A DNA stretch of 64,000 nt from Eurosta solidaginis. Lineage: Eukaryota; Arthropoda; Insecta; Diptera; Tephritidae. The notes beneath the pieces are model-generated. The model did no database searches and was not told where the DNA came from. It saw only the letters and a program-made list of their open reading frames with translations. The stretch lies in the NCBI RefSeq assembly GCF_040869045.1, contig NC_090324.1:190896028-190960027 (forward strand). Direction: 5' to 3'. Shown here piece by piece: positions 8,784 to 19,930 of this stretch; position 1 is the stretch's first letter, and each line of letters starts with the position of its first letter. The position numbers and the translations under genes were made by a program.

Positions 8784-11573
8784 TTAAACAACGATGCCAG
8801 TAGATGGTTTAGTACCCAAAATGTCTGATAAGTTTTGCTGATATGAAGCTAAAACATTTGCTTCTACTATGCCGCGCGCCTTACACGGTCATTGCAGTGC
8901 ATTTAGATATTGCATTTCGGTAAACTGAGCTCCTTTCTCAACGATGTTAGTTAGAATATCATCTGGTTCCTTGCATAGCAACTGTTAAAGGTTTTCCGCC
9001 TAATCCAATGCCACTTCATGCAATGCTGTACTATTGCTGAGTGTTTGTTATAATGCTAGCGCATTGCGACACATACGTTGCACTGTCGCCTGATCGATGT
9101 GCTCCAAATAGTTAGAGGCTTGAATAAGTATACGTGCGGCCAAGTGTGCTAATCCTTCAAAAATGTACCTCGTTTTGCGTGGATGTAGTGCCGCACTGAA
9201 GGCTTCATCCATTTCTGATAAACACTTAGTTAACATTTGCACCTGTCGGTCGGGCTCAAGAATATCATCGTCCTTGGTTCCCATAAAACGGTGGGATTTG
9301 TTGGCGGGCTTAGTTCGCAAATAATGGAAACATTGTACGCGTACGTCCAAATGTAACACCAACAGACATGTGTTGGCTAATTCATCGATCTCCAGCTCTA
9401 AATTAGTTAATCCTTTAATTGTGCCATCCTTTATTGCTGTCGGATGTGTAGCCGTGCATTCGACCGTTAAGATTTTAAGGCCATTAACTAAAGGCTTGCG
9501 TCGTTCGTTCGCGAATTCCGATACGCGCCCAGAAAACCATTCCATACTCTCTTGAAGTACGGCAAGTTCTTTTAGTACACTTATATCAGCTAAAATTTCT
9601 TGCGTGTAATACCACCTTAACCCAAGTTACTAGTAAGCATTTCAGCTTCACGTATATTACGTTGTTCCACTTGTAGGGGACTTTCCTCCTCGGAGGCGTC
9701 GAAATTGTTACGTTGCAGCTTCTTGCTGTGTTTTACGCGGTGGCTAGACGACTTTAAATCGGTCCAATTGGGAAGTGGTTTTTAAAAACCGACTAATATC
9801 TTCATCCTTCAGCCAAGCTACACTGTAAATACGCTTATCCTCAGAGTCAGGCTGCACAACACCTCTATAAGCCGTTTGTGATATCTCGCGATATGTCTTC
9901 AATAGCGCGCGTACCATTTTCAATAATTCATCAGAATAGCATGGCAATTCCTGTATGAGCGTTTTGGTCTCTTGCAAACGCCGTTCTACCATGGCAGTGG
10001 ACTGCAGTAGTGGACGAGAAAAGCCCATTACTTTCACTTCTTCTGGCGTAATAATCATGCGCCAAGCATCCTGATTTTTCGATAGAGATTCGATGGTTAA
10101 TTGCAAATTACGATAGTGCCCTTTGGAAAGGAACGTATCCTTAATGTAATTACCAATGAAGTCATGTGAACGGCATGGTTGTCCAGGTTTGCACTTATGA
10201 ATCCTTCAACTTCTCGCATATAGGTCAGAAGTGGCAAATATACCTTCGTAATCACACTTTGATCGGCCTTACAATAAGCACTTTTCCCGGTGCTGTTTCG
10301 TATGCGCGAAATTGCCACTGCCACTGCCACTGCCGCCACTTCCCAGTGCTGTGGCTGTCAGATTGTCATCTGTGGAGACATCAGAGGCTTTACGTCGATG
10401 CTCTTTTACGGTACCATCCCCAATTGTTTGGCCAGCACTCTGTTGCAGTGGAATGTGATGATTTATCTAATTTGAAGAGCGACTTTTTGGTGCTTGGAAC
10501 TTTGCGTCGGAGGAAATAAGAATTAATATTATTAGTTGGTTCAGCGAATGCCGACTGTGTAGCGTTATCACCGGAAGCATTTTGTATGTCCAAATAATCG
10601 GTTAACAGCAATCGTAACACACACTGTGATCTTGCCTAAAAATCAGTTAAATCGTATAGCTGTGGTCCGACCACAGCAGACCTTTGTCCTACGGACAAAT
10701 AGTTTTTCAACAACAACGAATGTGTCGTCGCTATAGCTTTAAATTGTTTAACGATGACTTCAAGCAGTGTGAGTAAGGGATTATCGCGTCCATTTGTATT
10801 TAAATTGAGCGAAATTAAATGATACGGGGTTTGGCGCACCACTTCCAGCAACGGTGTTTGAATTTGTACACGTAATACCTCAAACGAATCCGGTACTTTA
10901 CTCAACATCCCAAAACTCGACTATAATGGAAATAAAATAGGTCATACTCAATTCTGGATCAATTAAGTCCGCATTTTCAATCACTTCGGACTTGTCTATA
11001 TCGAATCCTTGAGTCATTTCCATAAGCGCTTTACGTCCATGTGCATTAGCTTCTGTTCGATCTGTGGGACGGCGGGCATCAATACCCCGCGTAAAACTCG
11101 AATTTAAACGGTTCCACTTGCTGCGCTGAAAAGTGGAGAATGCTTCTGCAGCGGAATTTTTTGTATAGCTGCGTTACAAGCTCTTCATGTCTACACTGCA
11201 ACAAACGTTTGCACGCACCCAGATTTTCCTTTACACCGTGTATACGTTCCCGGCTTGCTGTTATCTCGTTCGATACTTGACTGAATAATGGCAAAACCTG
11301 AGTCAGTTGTTGGTCATGGCGTGATACTAACTCATTTAAATGTTGATCGGAACGCTTGTATTCTTTTTCAATTTTGAGTTTTTCTTGTTGTCGCTCCTCC
11401 GTAGTCTCACTAAAGCCAAGTGACTTGATGACGTTAAGGAGGAATCCACAGCCCGACTCACCTTTTCCATATTTAACTCCGCGCGGAGGTTTTCTTGTGC
11501 TTTGTGTTACCTCATCGCTTGTAAATTTTAATTTATTCAAATCGATATTTAATTTTTGTTCATGCTGTGGCAT
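8784..11573 (-). pseudogene. Sec8: Exocyst subunit Sec8 (EXOC4) copy, broken
   Basis: Colinear homology to Sec8, the exocyst subunit that tethers secretory vesicles to the plasma membrane. From the N-terminal side: 11573-11079 (KPPRGVKYGKGESGCGF, then the conserved coiled-coil region with KEYKRSDQHLNELVSRHD and ASRERIHGVKENL), 10980-10636 (MLSKVPDSFEVLRVQIQ), 10620-10390, 10339-10097, 10106-9744 and 9545-9048 (VLHLDVRVQCFHYL), then a C-terminal stretch to a stop near 8784 (SYQQNLSDILGTK). It is disrupted by frameshifts near 11150, 10915, 10290, 10170, 9700 and 9600 and by a TAG at 10634-10636 in a position that reads as Trp. About 85-95 residues seem missing after LLQCRHEEL, where two EEL motifs may have recombined. 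No intron was found between blocks, which favours a retrocopy, but adjacent upstream coding-like sequence leaves a degraded genomic copy possible. Confidence 0.85.
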
Positions 11574-11652
11574 AAACTGTTGAGACTTTTGTGATTGCTG
11601 ATAGTAGTGACGCTGATTACTTGAGAAAATTGCTTTGCTGAAACGTCACATA

Positions 11653-12110
11653 TTAGGTTGAAAGTTCGACTGAACATGTTGAATTGTCAACGGTGGTTGT
11701 TTTTATTATTGTGTTTGTAGAAGATTTTGTATTGAACAGACTACTTTTATTATTTACAGAATTTGAATTTGACTTTCCCAACATTAAATTCAAGCTAGCC
11801 GCTTTACTTTTGATGCTATTATTGCTAAATCGACGCTTTTTCAAAAGTGTCTTATTGAATGTCCCTTTCGTTTTTAATGAATATGAGAATTTCACTGGTA
11901 TGGATAGTTTTTTAAATACAGGTATTAAATCACCATTGAAAGGTGAAGGAGCGCGTAAAGGCCGACAGTTGTGTTTCTCCCCCTTTTTTAATATTTGAAC
12001 ATGCATTCAAGGCAACTTGATGCTATCGAAAAGTGCTTTTACTACGTCTGTTTTCGATATGGTTGTCAGTTCACTGGTTGAAATTCCACTAGATTTATAA
12101 GTTGGGCGGC
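11653..12110 (-). pseudogene. Unidentified host coding relic upstream of Sec8
   Basis: An open frame of 117 codons (12006-11653), preceded in another frame by a coding-like stretch (about 12110-12020, containing SGISTSELTTISKTDVVKALFDS). The first frame stops at the end of SIKLP and the second picks up at once (NACSNIKKGEKHNC), so the two read as one protein with a one-step frame change. Composition is basic and Ser/Asn-rich with an Arg/Lys cluster (KTLLKKRRFSNNS). I do not recognise the family. It has the same orientation as the Sec8 relic and ends just before it. The 3' end of the BEL element lies about 60 bp upstream. Confidence 0.4.
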
Positions 12111-12169
12111 TCACGACGTAGACTCATTAGTTTGGTCTTTCGTGAAGTGGAAGACAATAGAAAGGATTT

Positions 12170-15016
12170 TTAATTGGATGCCGCAGATTCTTCTGCCTCA
12201 TCGCGATTGTAGGGCAAGATTATGAGTTTTACTAAGGGTCGGGTTATCTGGCCTTTCATCGTCATGATATCGACCACTCTGACGCGATCGTCAGGTCCTG
12301 GGTGTAATTTGACCACCCGTCCGAGTCTCCATTCATTTGGAGACAAATTATCCTCCTTTATTACGACCAAGTCCCCGATTTTTAGGTTCGTTTTGGGAAA
12401 TCTCCATTTGTTTCTTTTCTGCAGTTCAGAGAGGTATTCCGATTTCCACCTCTTGCAGAAGGAGTGATGTAGGGATTTTAACTTTTGCCATCGATTTATG
12501 ATTGAAGCAGAGTTTTCGCTGGCGTCAGGTTCTGGTGGAGATAAGAGGTGTCCTCCTACCAGAAAGTGACCTGGGGTTAGTGGCTCCAGGTCTGATGCAT
12601 TGTTTGACGCAGGGCTCAATGGTCGGGAGTTGAGGCAGGCTTCGATCCTGCATAGCAAAGTCGCAAACTCCTCAAAGGTGAATTTGCTACTGGACGCGAT
12701 TTTTGTGAAGTGGCTTTTAAAACTTTTCACTCCCGCCTCACACAGTCCCCCCATGTGAGGAGCTGATGCGGGAATGAAGTGCCACGATAAGGATTGATGG
12801 GAGTACTTGGATAGGGTGTTATCGCGAGCATTTTGTAGGAATTCCCTCATTTCCGCTTTAAGTGCTCTAGAAGCCCCGACAAAATTCGTGCCATTGTCGG
12901 AAAACATTTTACTAGGGCAGCCTCTCCGCGATACGAACCTCGCAAATGCTGCTAAAAATGATTGGGTGCTGAGGTCGGAGGTGGGTTCCAGGTGAATCGC
13001 TTTCGTTGCAAAGCAAAAGAACAAGCACACATACCCCTTCGACACTCGACAACCTCGCCCTCGAAAGTTCTTCATATCGAAGGGTCCCGCAAAATCAACT
13101 CCTGCGTTTGTGAATGCCCGTGAGTACGTAGTTCTCTCCTTGGGTAAAATTCCCATTAGCTGGGTTTGAACACGTTTTCGGTAAATCGTGCATTCCTTGC
13201 AATTGTGGATTGTCGATTTTATCATATTCTTGACCCGTGGTATCCAATACTGCGTACGGATGAGGCGTAGCATAAGTTGGTTTTCCCCATGGAGTGAGAT
13301 CCTATGGGTAAACTTTACAATAAGACGCGACAACTGGCAATTATACGGCAAAATGACTGGATGTCGCTCGTTGTACGGGATATCTTCGGAAGCTTTGAGG
13401 CGGCCGCCTGCCCTCATAACCCCCCTTTCATCTAAGAATGGGTTCAGTGGTAGTACCTCGCTCTTTGCTCCTATAAGTTTTTTAGACTTTAAAGCTGAAT
13501 ACTCCTCCCCATAATGCCTCTTTTGATAAATAATAGTCAGACGTTGGGTCGTTGCTTTTATTTCGCTTGACGAAATTGAGCAAGACTTCGACTGAAATGA
13601 GGCTCTTGTTTTTGGGTTAGTGCTTTGAAAGAATCTCCAGACGTAGGATAGTACTTTCAAAGCTCTCGAGAGGTCAGAAAATCTTGTGAGGATATCAGAG
13701 TCGGTATCTACTATTGATGAGTGTACCTGGACCCGCTTTTCTTCTGACGTGGTGGTATATTCTGTTTCTTGGGTAGGCCAATTTGAGCTATCTTCATGAA
13801 GCCAAGAAGGGCCCTCCCACCACAGGGCTTTGTTGATAAGATCTTCAGCGGGTATACCTCTACTTGCGAGATCTGCCGGGTTTGATGCTGAGTCGACATG
13901 AAGCCAGTTTTCTTTCCCTACTTTGTCGATTATTTTTGTCACCCTATGGGCAACGAAAGTGGACCACGAGCATGGGGGCTTGCGAATCCATGCAAGGACG
14001 ATTGTCGAATCCGTCCATAGATAGGTGGTAGGGTTGTCAAAATTAAGATTTTTCGCGACTGACTGTACTATTTCTGCTAGCAGGACCGCATCACATAGTT
14101 CAAGGCGGGGCAGAGATATAGTCTTCACCGGGGCTACCCGGGTTTTTGCGTAGAGCAGATTTACGAACACATGATTATCAACTTGTACCCTCAGGTATAT
14201 TGCGGCTGCGTATGCTTTCTCGGAAGCATCGCAGAAGCCATGTAGTTCGCTGCTCGCTACCGGGGAAAACTGTACCCAACGTGGTATACGAATACTTTCA
14301 ATATGTCTGTAGCTTTCTAAAAAATCATGCCATCTATCTAATATCGCGGGAGACACGGCTTCGTCCCAGCCCGTGCCTTCCAGCCAAATACATTGCATAA
14401 TGATTTTCGAGGTAATAATAAATGGCCCTAGCCAACCTAGTGGATCAAATAATTTTGCTATAGCAGATAATATTGTTCTCTTTGTGAACACTACTTGGTT
14501 ATCGATGGGTTTTGCAGAAAAATAGAAATAGTCAGAGTGGGCATTCCACCTGATCCCTAATGCTTTAACCATGCTAGCATCTTCAAAATTTAAAAAATTT
14601 TCGTTTAATAAATGCGATCTTGGAATACCTTCCAGTAGTTGGTCGCAATTGGAAGTCCACTTCCTGAGGGAGAAGCCGGCTGATTGTAATGCCGCTTGAA
14701 TTTCGTCCCTTGCCTTCGTGGCGGTGGCAATGGTGTGTCCGCCCGCTAAAACGTCGTCGACATACATAAACTGTCGTAGGATGTCCGATGCGATGGGATA
14801 GGTTTCCTCTACGTTCTCTGCTAGTTGAAGAAGGGTCCTTATGGCCAGGTAGGGCGCGCAGTTTACTCCGAAGGTCACCGTCTTCAATTCGTATAAGCTG
14901 ATGGGTTCGCTGGTGGATGACCTGAAGACGATGCGTTGATACCTGGTGTCCCTGGGCTCTAGCAATATCTGCCGGTACATCTTTTCGATGTCACTGTTGA
15001 ATACGTATCGGAACAA
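12170..15016 (-). CDS. BEL/Pao pol: reverse transcriptase, RNase H, integrase
   Basis: A 948-codon frame covering most of pol. RT palm motifs include FNSDIEKMYRQI and the catalytic YVDDVLAGG (residues about 90). RNase H shows the FCDASEKAYAAA and WTDSTIVLAWI blocks. The integrase has its HHCC zinc finger (HRISLHGENQL..., HNCKECTIYRKR) and the catalytic D,D,E residues in AGVDFAGPF, MFSDNGTNFVGA and GLCEAGVKSFK. A C-terminal DUF5641-type domain follows (LVVIKEDNLSPNEWRLGRVV), ending at the TAA at 12170. The annotated Met is not the real start: the frame is the continuation of the Gag-protease frame, separated by one visible frameshift in the NASCP region near 15100. The 65 bp between the frames is coding in the pol frame. 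Motifs look intact, so this is a fairly young copy. Confidence 0.95.
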   Translation of the reverse strand: MFRYVFNSDIEKMYRQILLEPRDTRYQRIVFRSSTSEPISLYELKTVTFGVNCAPYLAIRTLLQLAENVEETYPIASDILRQFMYVDDVLAGGHTIATATKARDEIQAALQSAGFSLRKWTSNCDQLLEGIPRSHLLNENFLNFEDASMVKALGIRWNAHSDYFYFSAKPIDNQVVFTKRTILSAIAKLFDPLGWLGPFIITSKIIMQCIWLEGTGWDEAVSPAILDRWHDFLESYRHIESIRIPRWVQFSPVASSELHGFCDASEKAYAAAIYLRVQVDNHVFVNLLYAKTRVAPVKTISLPRLELCDAVLLAEIVQSVAKNLNFDNPTTYLWTDSTIVLAWIRKPPCSWSTFVAHRVTKIIDKVGKENWLHVDSASNPADLASRGIPAEDLINKALWWEGPSWLHEDSSNWPTQETEYTTTSEEKRVQVHSSIVDTDSDILTRFSDLSRALKVLSYVWRFFQSTNPKTRASFQSKSCSISSSEIKATTQRLTIIYQKRHYGEEYSALKSKKLIGAKSEVLPLNPFLDERGVMRAGGRLKASEDIPYNERHPVILPYNCQLSRLIVKFTHRISLHGENQLMLRLIRTQYWIPRVKNMIKSTIHNCKECTIYRKRVQTQLMGILPKERTTYSRAFTNAGVDFAGPFDMKNFRGRGCRVSKGYVCLFFCFATKAIHLEPTSDLSTQSFLAAFARFVSRRGCPSKMFSDNGTNFVGASRALKAEMREFLQNARDNTLSKYSHQSLSWHFIPASAPHMGGLCEAGVKSFKSHFTKIASSSKFTFEEFATLLCRIEACLNSRPLSPASNNASDLEPLTPGHFLVGGHLLSPPEPDASENSASIINRWQKLKSLHHSFCKRWKSEYLSELQKRNKWRFPKTNLKIGDLVVIKEDNLSPNEWRLGRVVKLHPGPDDRVRVVDIMTMKGQITRPLVKLIILPYNRDEAEESAASN

Positions 15017-15081
15017 TCTCCAACGGAGTATGAGAATTGTTAGATCACTCTGAAGGACTGGGCCTGAATGAAGGACATCAT

Positions 15082-17397
15082 TTAAACTGATTCCATTAGC
15101 AGTGGGCAGGAGGCGTTAAAAACAACTCTCACTTTAGTGGTGGTGCTTTCTTCCTTAATTACTGCGTGATGGGGTAAAAAATAGGTGTCGCATGTATCTG
15201 CCGGAACATGCTCTTCTACTCGTGCCATATGAGCTAATGTTTCATATTCTGATACGACTCGGTTATATTCCGTCTGCAATTCGGGATTTTTGGCTAACCG
15301 GGTTTCATTTCTGAAAAATTGTGAGCACGCGCTCTTTAGCGACGGTCCTAATGAGATACCCTTTTTAAAATCCTGCTTAAAGGGCAAAGACACGATATAT
15401 TTGCCATCCTCATTTCTTTTGGTGGTTTTTTGATACAACTCCTCGCAGTAATTTTCGTCTTTGGTATAAATATGGTTTCTGGGAATGTCTTCCAGCTCCC
15501 AAAATGACGCTATTTGTTTGTCCAGCGATACCTCATTAAAAAACGACACACACCTGCCGGCTGGGCTGGCCGTTTCCGTTTGGCCAGTTAATATCCAGCC
15601 AAATACTGTTTCCTGCGCAAGGAGGGTGCCTAAAACATTTTTTCGTATACCGCCTAGCATTATCTGTGCGTAAATATCCCCACCCAGAATAAGATCTACT
15701 TGTTCATTTACAAAGAACCTCCGATCTGCTAGCACCAAGTCCGGGAAAACTTGGTGTGTCATGGGGTCAATTTGACAGGTTGGCAGATTGCCAGTAAGCT
15801 GGGCTAAAACCAATGCCGTAGTGTGTATGCGTACATTCGGGTTTATTGATGACCGCAACTGAATGAAGCATGCCTCTTTCACTTGGGCTGACACGGTGTT
15901 GTTTATCCCTGACACTTGTGCATTTAGCTTCCGACTAGGTAGATTTATTCTTCTTTTAAGTCGCTCCGAAATGAACGAGCACTCTGATCCGGAGTCTATT
16001 AGGGCGCGGGCCGAAAAGTTTTCGTTGTTATAAAAGATACTGACTTGCGCAGTATCTAATAGAACCCCCTTGCTTGTATTCGCGAAACAGGAATTGAAGT
16101 TGGTTGGTTGATTATTTGCCGTGGCAAACTGACGTTCGGCCTGTGCCGAAGTAGATGGTCTTTGATCTAACTGTGTTTGTTGGGTTGTGGTTGGCCTTGC
16201 ACTCGTGCCCGCACTTTGTTGAATATGCAGGAGTGTATGATGCCTTAGATGGCAAATGCTACAATTAAAGGAGCATGTACATTTGGATACTGTGTGTTTC
16301 GCTGAGAGGCAATTCAGATACCCCCTACTGTCTTTTATAAACGCCACTCTGTCTACGACAGAGAGCCGTTGGAAGCTTTGGCATTGTGACAGCTTGTGGT
16401 TATTTTTCTTACAGCATCTGCAAGTGTTTCTAGCTACATTTGCTTGGTAGGCGCCTACTTTCTTTTGAGACGAATCATTATTATGTTTGGGTGGTGGTTG
16501 TTTGGGAGCTTTGGTACTTTTGCTACCTGTTAATCCCGAGACTGTTTCCAAGGTCTGGAACCTATTCGATAAAAATTTATCCATATCTTCCCATTTTGAT
16601 ATTTCAGTTTTATTCTCTATGGTCTGTTCCCATAAAGCTAGCGTGCTTTCGGGTAGTTTGGTGGAGCATAGATATGTGAATATCGCATCCCAATTGCTTA
16701 TCTCAATTTGATGAGCTTTTAGAGCTGAGATGCAGTTATTTATTTCCCGCTGAAGTGTTTTAATCGCGATGCCACACTCACTTTCTACGCTTTCAAGATT
16801 GAATAATATTTTTAATTGGGTATTGACGAGAATTCGTTTATTCTCATATCTTTCCCCTAAATTCTTCCACGCTGTGTCAAACCCATCGTTTGTGAGGGGG
16901 CATTTTTTAACTATATCCCTTGACTCACCCTGCGTTTTTTGGTTGAGGTGAAATAACTTCTCAACTGGAGTGAGGCGCTTATTCCGTATGTATATTGCCG
17001 TGAACATGTCACGGAACGTTGGCCAGGAGAGGTAGTCACCTTTGAATACATCCGTATCGCACGGAGGTAGTCGCATGCTGCGTTCTGGATCAGGTGTCCC
17101 TTCTCCTTCCTTATCGCGTTTAGTTAGCTTTGCTATTAATTCAGCCATAGTTGAACTGCCGCGTACATATGCGGTATACGTCGCCTGGTATTTCGGCTTG
17201 GCCTGCGGTAACACCTTTTTCTCTGCCGTTTCAGAGTACAAGAGATCCTCATAAGCTAACTTTGCCTTTCTCCAGTTATTCTTTAACTCTTCTTGGTGAA
17301 TGGCTAGAGTATATTTTGTGTGTTCAGCTTGAGGTCTGTCGTTGAATTCAGCCTCAAACTGTACCACCTCGTCAGCTGCTTTAATGAATTTCTCCAT
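15082..17397 (-). CDS. BEL/Pao Gag-protease and start of RT
   Basis: A 771-codon frame starting at Met 17397. Residues about 1-300 are the DUF1759-type Gag (LPPCDTDVFKGDYLSWPTFRD). Cys/His clusters follow at about 325-395 (CRCCKKNNHKLSQC, CSICHLRHHTLLH). The DUF1758-type aspartic protease has a canonical catalytic ALIDSGSECSF near residue 465 and LILGGDIY near 570. The frame then enters the RT N-terminus (VRVVFNASCP) and stops, because a single-base-type frameshift separates it from the pol frame downstream. In BEL elements gag and pol normally form one polyprotein, so this shift is a mutation or sequencing error rather than a programmed site; no slippery motif is evident. Start choice: the first Met after a 1.5-kb non-coding leader. 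Confidence 0.95.
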   Translation of the reverse strand: MEKFIKAADEVVQFEAEFNDRPQAEHTKYTLAIHQEELKNNWRKAKLAYEDLLYSETAEKKVLPQAKPKYQATYTAYVRGSSTMAELIAKLTKRDKEGEGTPDPERSMRLPPCDTDVFKGDYLSWPTFRDMFTAIYIRNKRLTPVEKLFHLNQKTQGESRDIVKKCPLTNDGFDTAWKNLGERYENKRILVNTQLKILFNLESVESECGIAIKTLQREINNCISALKAHQIEISNWDAIFTYLCSTKLPESTLALWEQTIENKTEISKWEDMDKFLSNRFQTLETVSGLTGSKSTKAPKQPPPKHNNDSSQKKVGAYQANVARNTCRCCKKNNHKLSQCQSFQRLSVVDRVAFIKDSRGYLNCLSAKHTVSKCTCSFNCSICHLRHHTLLHIQQSAGTSARPTTTQQTQLDQRPSTSAQAERQFATANNQPTNFNSCFANTSKGVLLDTAQVSIFYNNENFSARALIDSGSECSFISERLKRRINLPSRKLNAQVSGINNTVSAQVKEACFIQLRSSINPNVRIHTTALVLAQLTGNLPTCQIDPMTHQVFPDLVLADRRFFVNEQVDLILGGDIYAQIMLGGIRKNVLGTLLAQETVFGWILTGQTETASPAGRCVSFFNEVSLDKQIASFWELEDIPRNHIYTKDENYCEELYQKTTKRNEDGKYIVSLPFKQDFKKGISLGPSLKSACSQFFRNETRLAKNPELQTEYNRVVSEYETLAHMARVEEHVPADTCDTYFLPHHAVIKEESTTTKVRVVFNASCPLLMESV

Positions 17398-18913
17398 ATC
17401 GTTTAATATTTAGCAGAGAAGAACTATTATGCAGGGCCTAATTAGCAAATTCGAGTTTGATGCTCAGAAGCAAAGGGAAGGGTTTCAATAAACTAACACC
17501 ACCACTCAAAAACAAATTTTCACGCAAAAGAAAAATTTTGGAATCACCTCTTTATGATCTTTTTAAAATTTATTATAAATAAATATATATGTATATATAT
17601 GCAATAAAGTGTTATTTTCAGCTCTTCGCCACTGAATACCAGATTTTATGAAAAATAATTATATACGTGTGTGTGATATAAGTATGATAAATATGTGATA
17701 TAAAAATACAGTGAACAAAAAAATCGAATATAAATGTGAGGATTAAACGACTCGATCCCAATTTATATTGATTTTAAAGAAAAAGAAGATATTGTATTTA
17801 AAAGGAAAACACAGTGAGCCTGTATGTGTGACCGGTGTGCAATATAATATGTGAGGTTATGTCTCCTCCGCTAAAATGAATATTGCTGGTGCTAAGTGTT
17901 CAAAGAAAAGTTTGCTTGCCACAATTAACGCGTGTAGCTAGAGCCAATAAATGGTCTGTTGCAATATGAGCGTTTGTGTTTGCGCGTTTGAATTTTTAAC
18001 GAGCAGAAAGCACTGTGTTAGCGAGTTTTTCAATATTCTAAGAACGACCAAATTGGTGTCATAGAAGTTGGACAAGCACCTTTTGTCACGATTAAGCTCA
18101 AAATATGTTTAATGATTTATAAACGCGATGGTTGCAAGAACCGAAAGTGCAGTGCAGTGGAACGTTTTAAGGAAAGTTACTAAGATTTTATGCCACTGAC
18201 TGCTAGCCTTAGGCTGTGTCCAATACCTCTTACCACGGGTGGGGGAGAGTATCGGATAGACAAAAGGCTTTGTAATAACACTGTTTATTCAGTAAATTTC
18301 AATCACCGCATGTGATTTATATGAAAAGAAAAAATATTTTTTACACTTTTCGTTTGTGTCACTTTTTTAGCAAATCTTTTATCACCGCATGTGATTTAAA
18401 TGAAAAAACTTAAACACTTTTTTATTTGTGTCACTTTTAATTTGAGCACATACCTTTTAACCAAACGCTTTGAAGTGATTTGATGAAATTCTTCAGTGAT
18501 GAGCTGTGAACTCTGACGCTGTACAAATTCCGTTGTTGTCCGGAATGGCTGTGTACTCAACGATTAAAAACGTGATGAATATTGTGGTTTTGGTTAGTGG
18601 ACTGTATTTCCTCTAGGCTTGCTTCCCTTACTGGCGCTGAAGGACCATGAAAACGTAAGCTGGCGGTTTCCAGATTAGTTTCTCTTTTAATATATGCGGG
18701 GACTCTGCGTTCTGGCGGTGTGACGTTTGATGTGGTTTTTAACTTGCGGCTTGAAGACGTTCGAGCGTGCGTAAACTGCTGCGGTTTTAATCCAATTGAA
18801 AAAGTTTCCTTTCCACGCATTCCGTTTACCCCCAAAGCTAACAAGCCTTTGGCGGGGTAACTTAACGAAAACGTCACTTTTTATTTTAGTATAGGTGCTA
18901 ACGGCCGTAACAA
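17398..18913 (-). repeat. Probable BEL 5' LTR and untranslated leader
   Basis: The minus strand begins at 18913 with TGTTACGGCCG, an LTR-like start, and runs without coding potential to the Gag start. A 219-bp part (18648-18866) recurs at 5876-6082, as expected for an LTR. The LTR/leader border and primer binding site could not be fixed, and I found no matching 3' LTR beyond 12170, so the 3' LTR seems lost. The border at 18913 is inferred from the TGT start only. Confidence 0.55.
18302..18440. repeat. Two tandem 79-bp units with ATCACCGCATGTGATTT
   Basis: The palindromic core CACCGCATGTG starts units at 18302 and 18381, each followed by an A-rich tract and TTTGTGTCACTTTT. Located in the presumed BEL LTR; could bind a regulator, but that is speculation. 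Confidence 0.7.
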
Positions 18914-19274
18914 ATAAGCGGTTTTGTATTAAATTGCATTAGGGTGGCCGGCCCTTAATTTTCCTTTGGGGTTAGCCTGCTGGCCTAAACAATATTTGAA
19001 TATGGATGACTTCTGTGGTAAATGTAAGGTTTTGGCCGTAATTTATTTATTTTTATTTATTCACTATATTAAAGTCAACACAGAAACAAAGCGGTAGACT
19101 ACTGGATACAAGATACAGTACAAACAATAAGAAAAAAACAAAAGTTTAAAACAATAAAATTAATTAAGTTAAATTTTAATCACAAATTTTAATATAAATC
19201 AAAATTAATATTGAAATAAAAATTGACATCTTATTAAAAATCTTTGAAAAATATCATGCCAGACGTGAGAGTAT
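18914..19274. other. AT-rich sequence without gene; possible retroposon tail
   Basis: On the minus strand a run of AATAAATAAAAATAAATAAA near 19035-19065 resembles the 3' tail of a Jockey/CR1-type element and could mark a short 5'-truncated insertion. No coding sequence on either strand. Confidence 0.35.
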
Positions 19275-19930
19275 GGCAACGTGCACACGAGGCAACGCGT
19301 CATAGACGCGTACAAGATATTTCATATAGCTACAATTTCTCTACGCCTCAAGATCTGCCACGGATCTACTTTCGAGCGTCGCTACAAAAAGCAAAAAATT
19401 ATTGAAAAAAATAAAAAATTTAATTTCTTCAGTTATATCCGTCCCCAAAATCAAAGGAAAATAAGTATTAAACGTTGTTTGCATCCCCGTGCCTTTGTAA
19501 ATTATGAAAGGCAATTTTAAACCACCACGGACTAGAGAAAAGGGTGATTTCTAGTTTCCAACACTTTTTAGCCTTTTAAACGCTTCAACAATGTCTACCC
19601 AAGCTGTTGTGGGGTTTAATACTCTCTTTCGCTTTGGTAATATACCTTTCACGCACTTTTATTAACTAAAGTAACATTTTTTAACTAATTACACAAATTT
19701 GCATCCAAAAAAATGGATGCAAACATCCTGTTCTTCCTTTTTTTTAAGCGTACCTACACTGAGCGACCAATATTGCTGTACGCTTAGCTACACGAAAATT
19801 TCATGTTTTGTCGCTTTTATGCAGCTGACGCCTCGTATGCAGCTCTCCATTCAAATACATGTGTTCGGCATCAGAGCGTACAAATTTCGCCTGCAGCGTC
19901 TATGACGCGTAGCCTCGTGTGCACCTTGCC
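19275..19930. mobile_element. Harbinger-derived MITE (non-autonomous)
   Basis: A 656-bp element starting GGCAACGTGCACACGAGGC and ending in the inverted complement (GCCTCGTGTGCACCTTGCC). Both ends, over about 100 bp on the left and 200 bp on the right, match the ends of the large Harbinger element at 34970-46922. The interior has no transposase. Flanking triplets are TAT and CAT, so the target duplication is imperfect. The short open frames inside are not credible genes. It would need transposase from the autonomous relative to move. Confidence 0.85.

Noticed and set aside
15016..15105. Programmed ribosomal frameshift between BEL Gag-protease and pol
   Set aside because: No slippery sequence or downstream structure is evident, the shift falls inside the RT domain, and BEL elements normally use a single frame.
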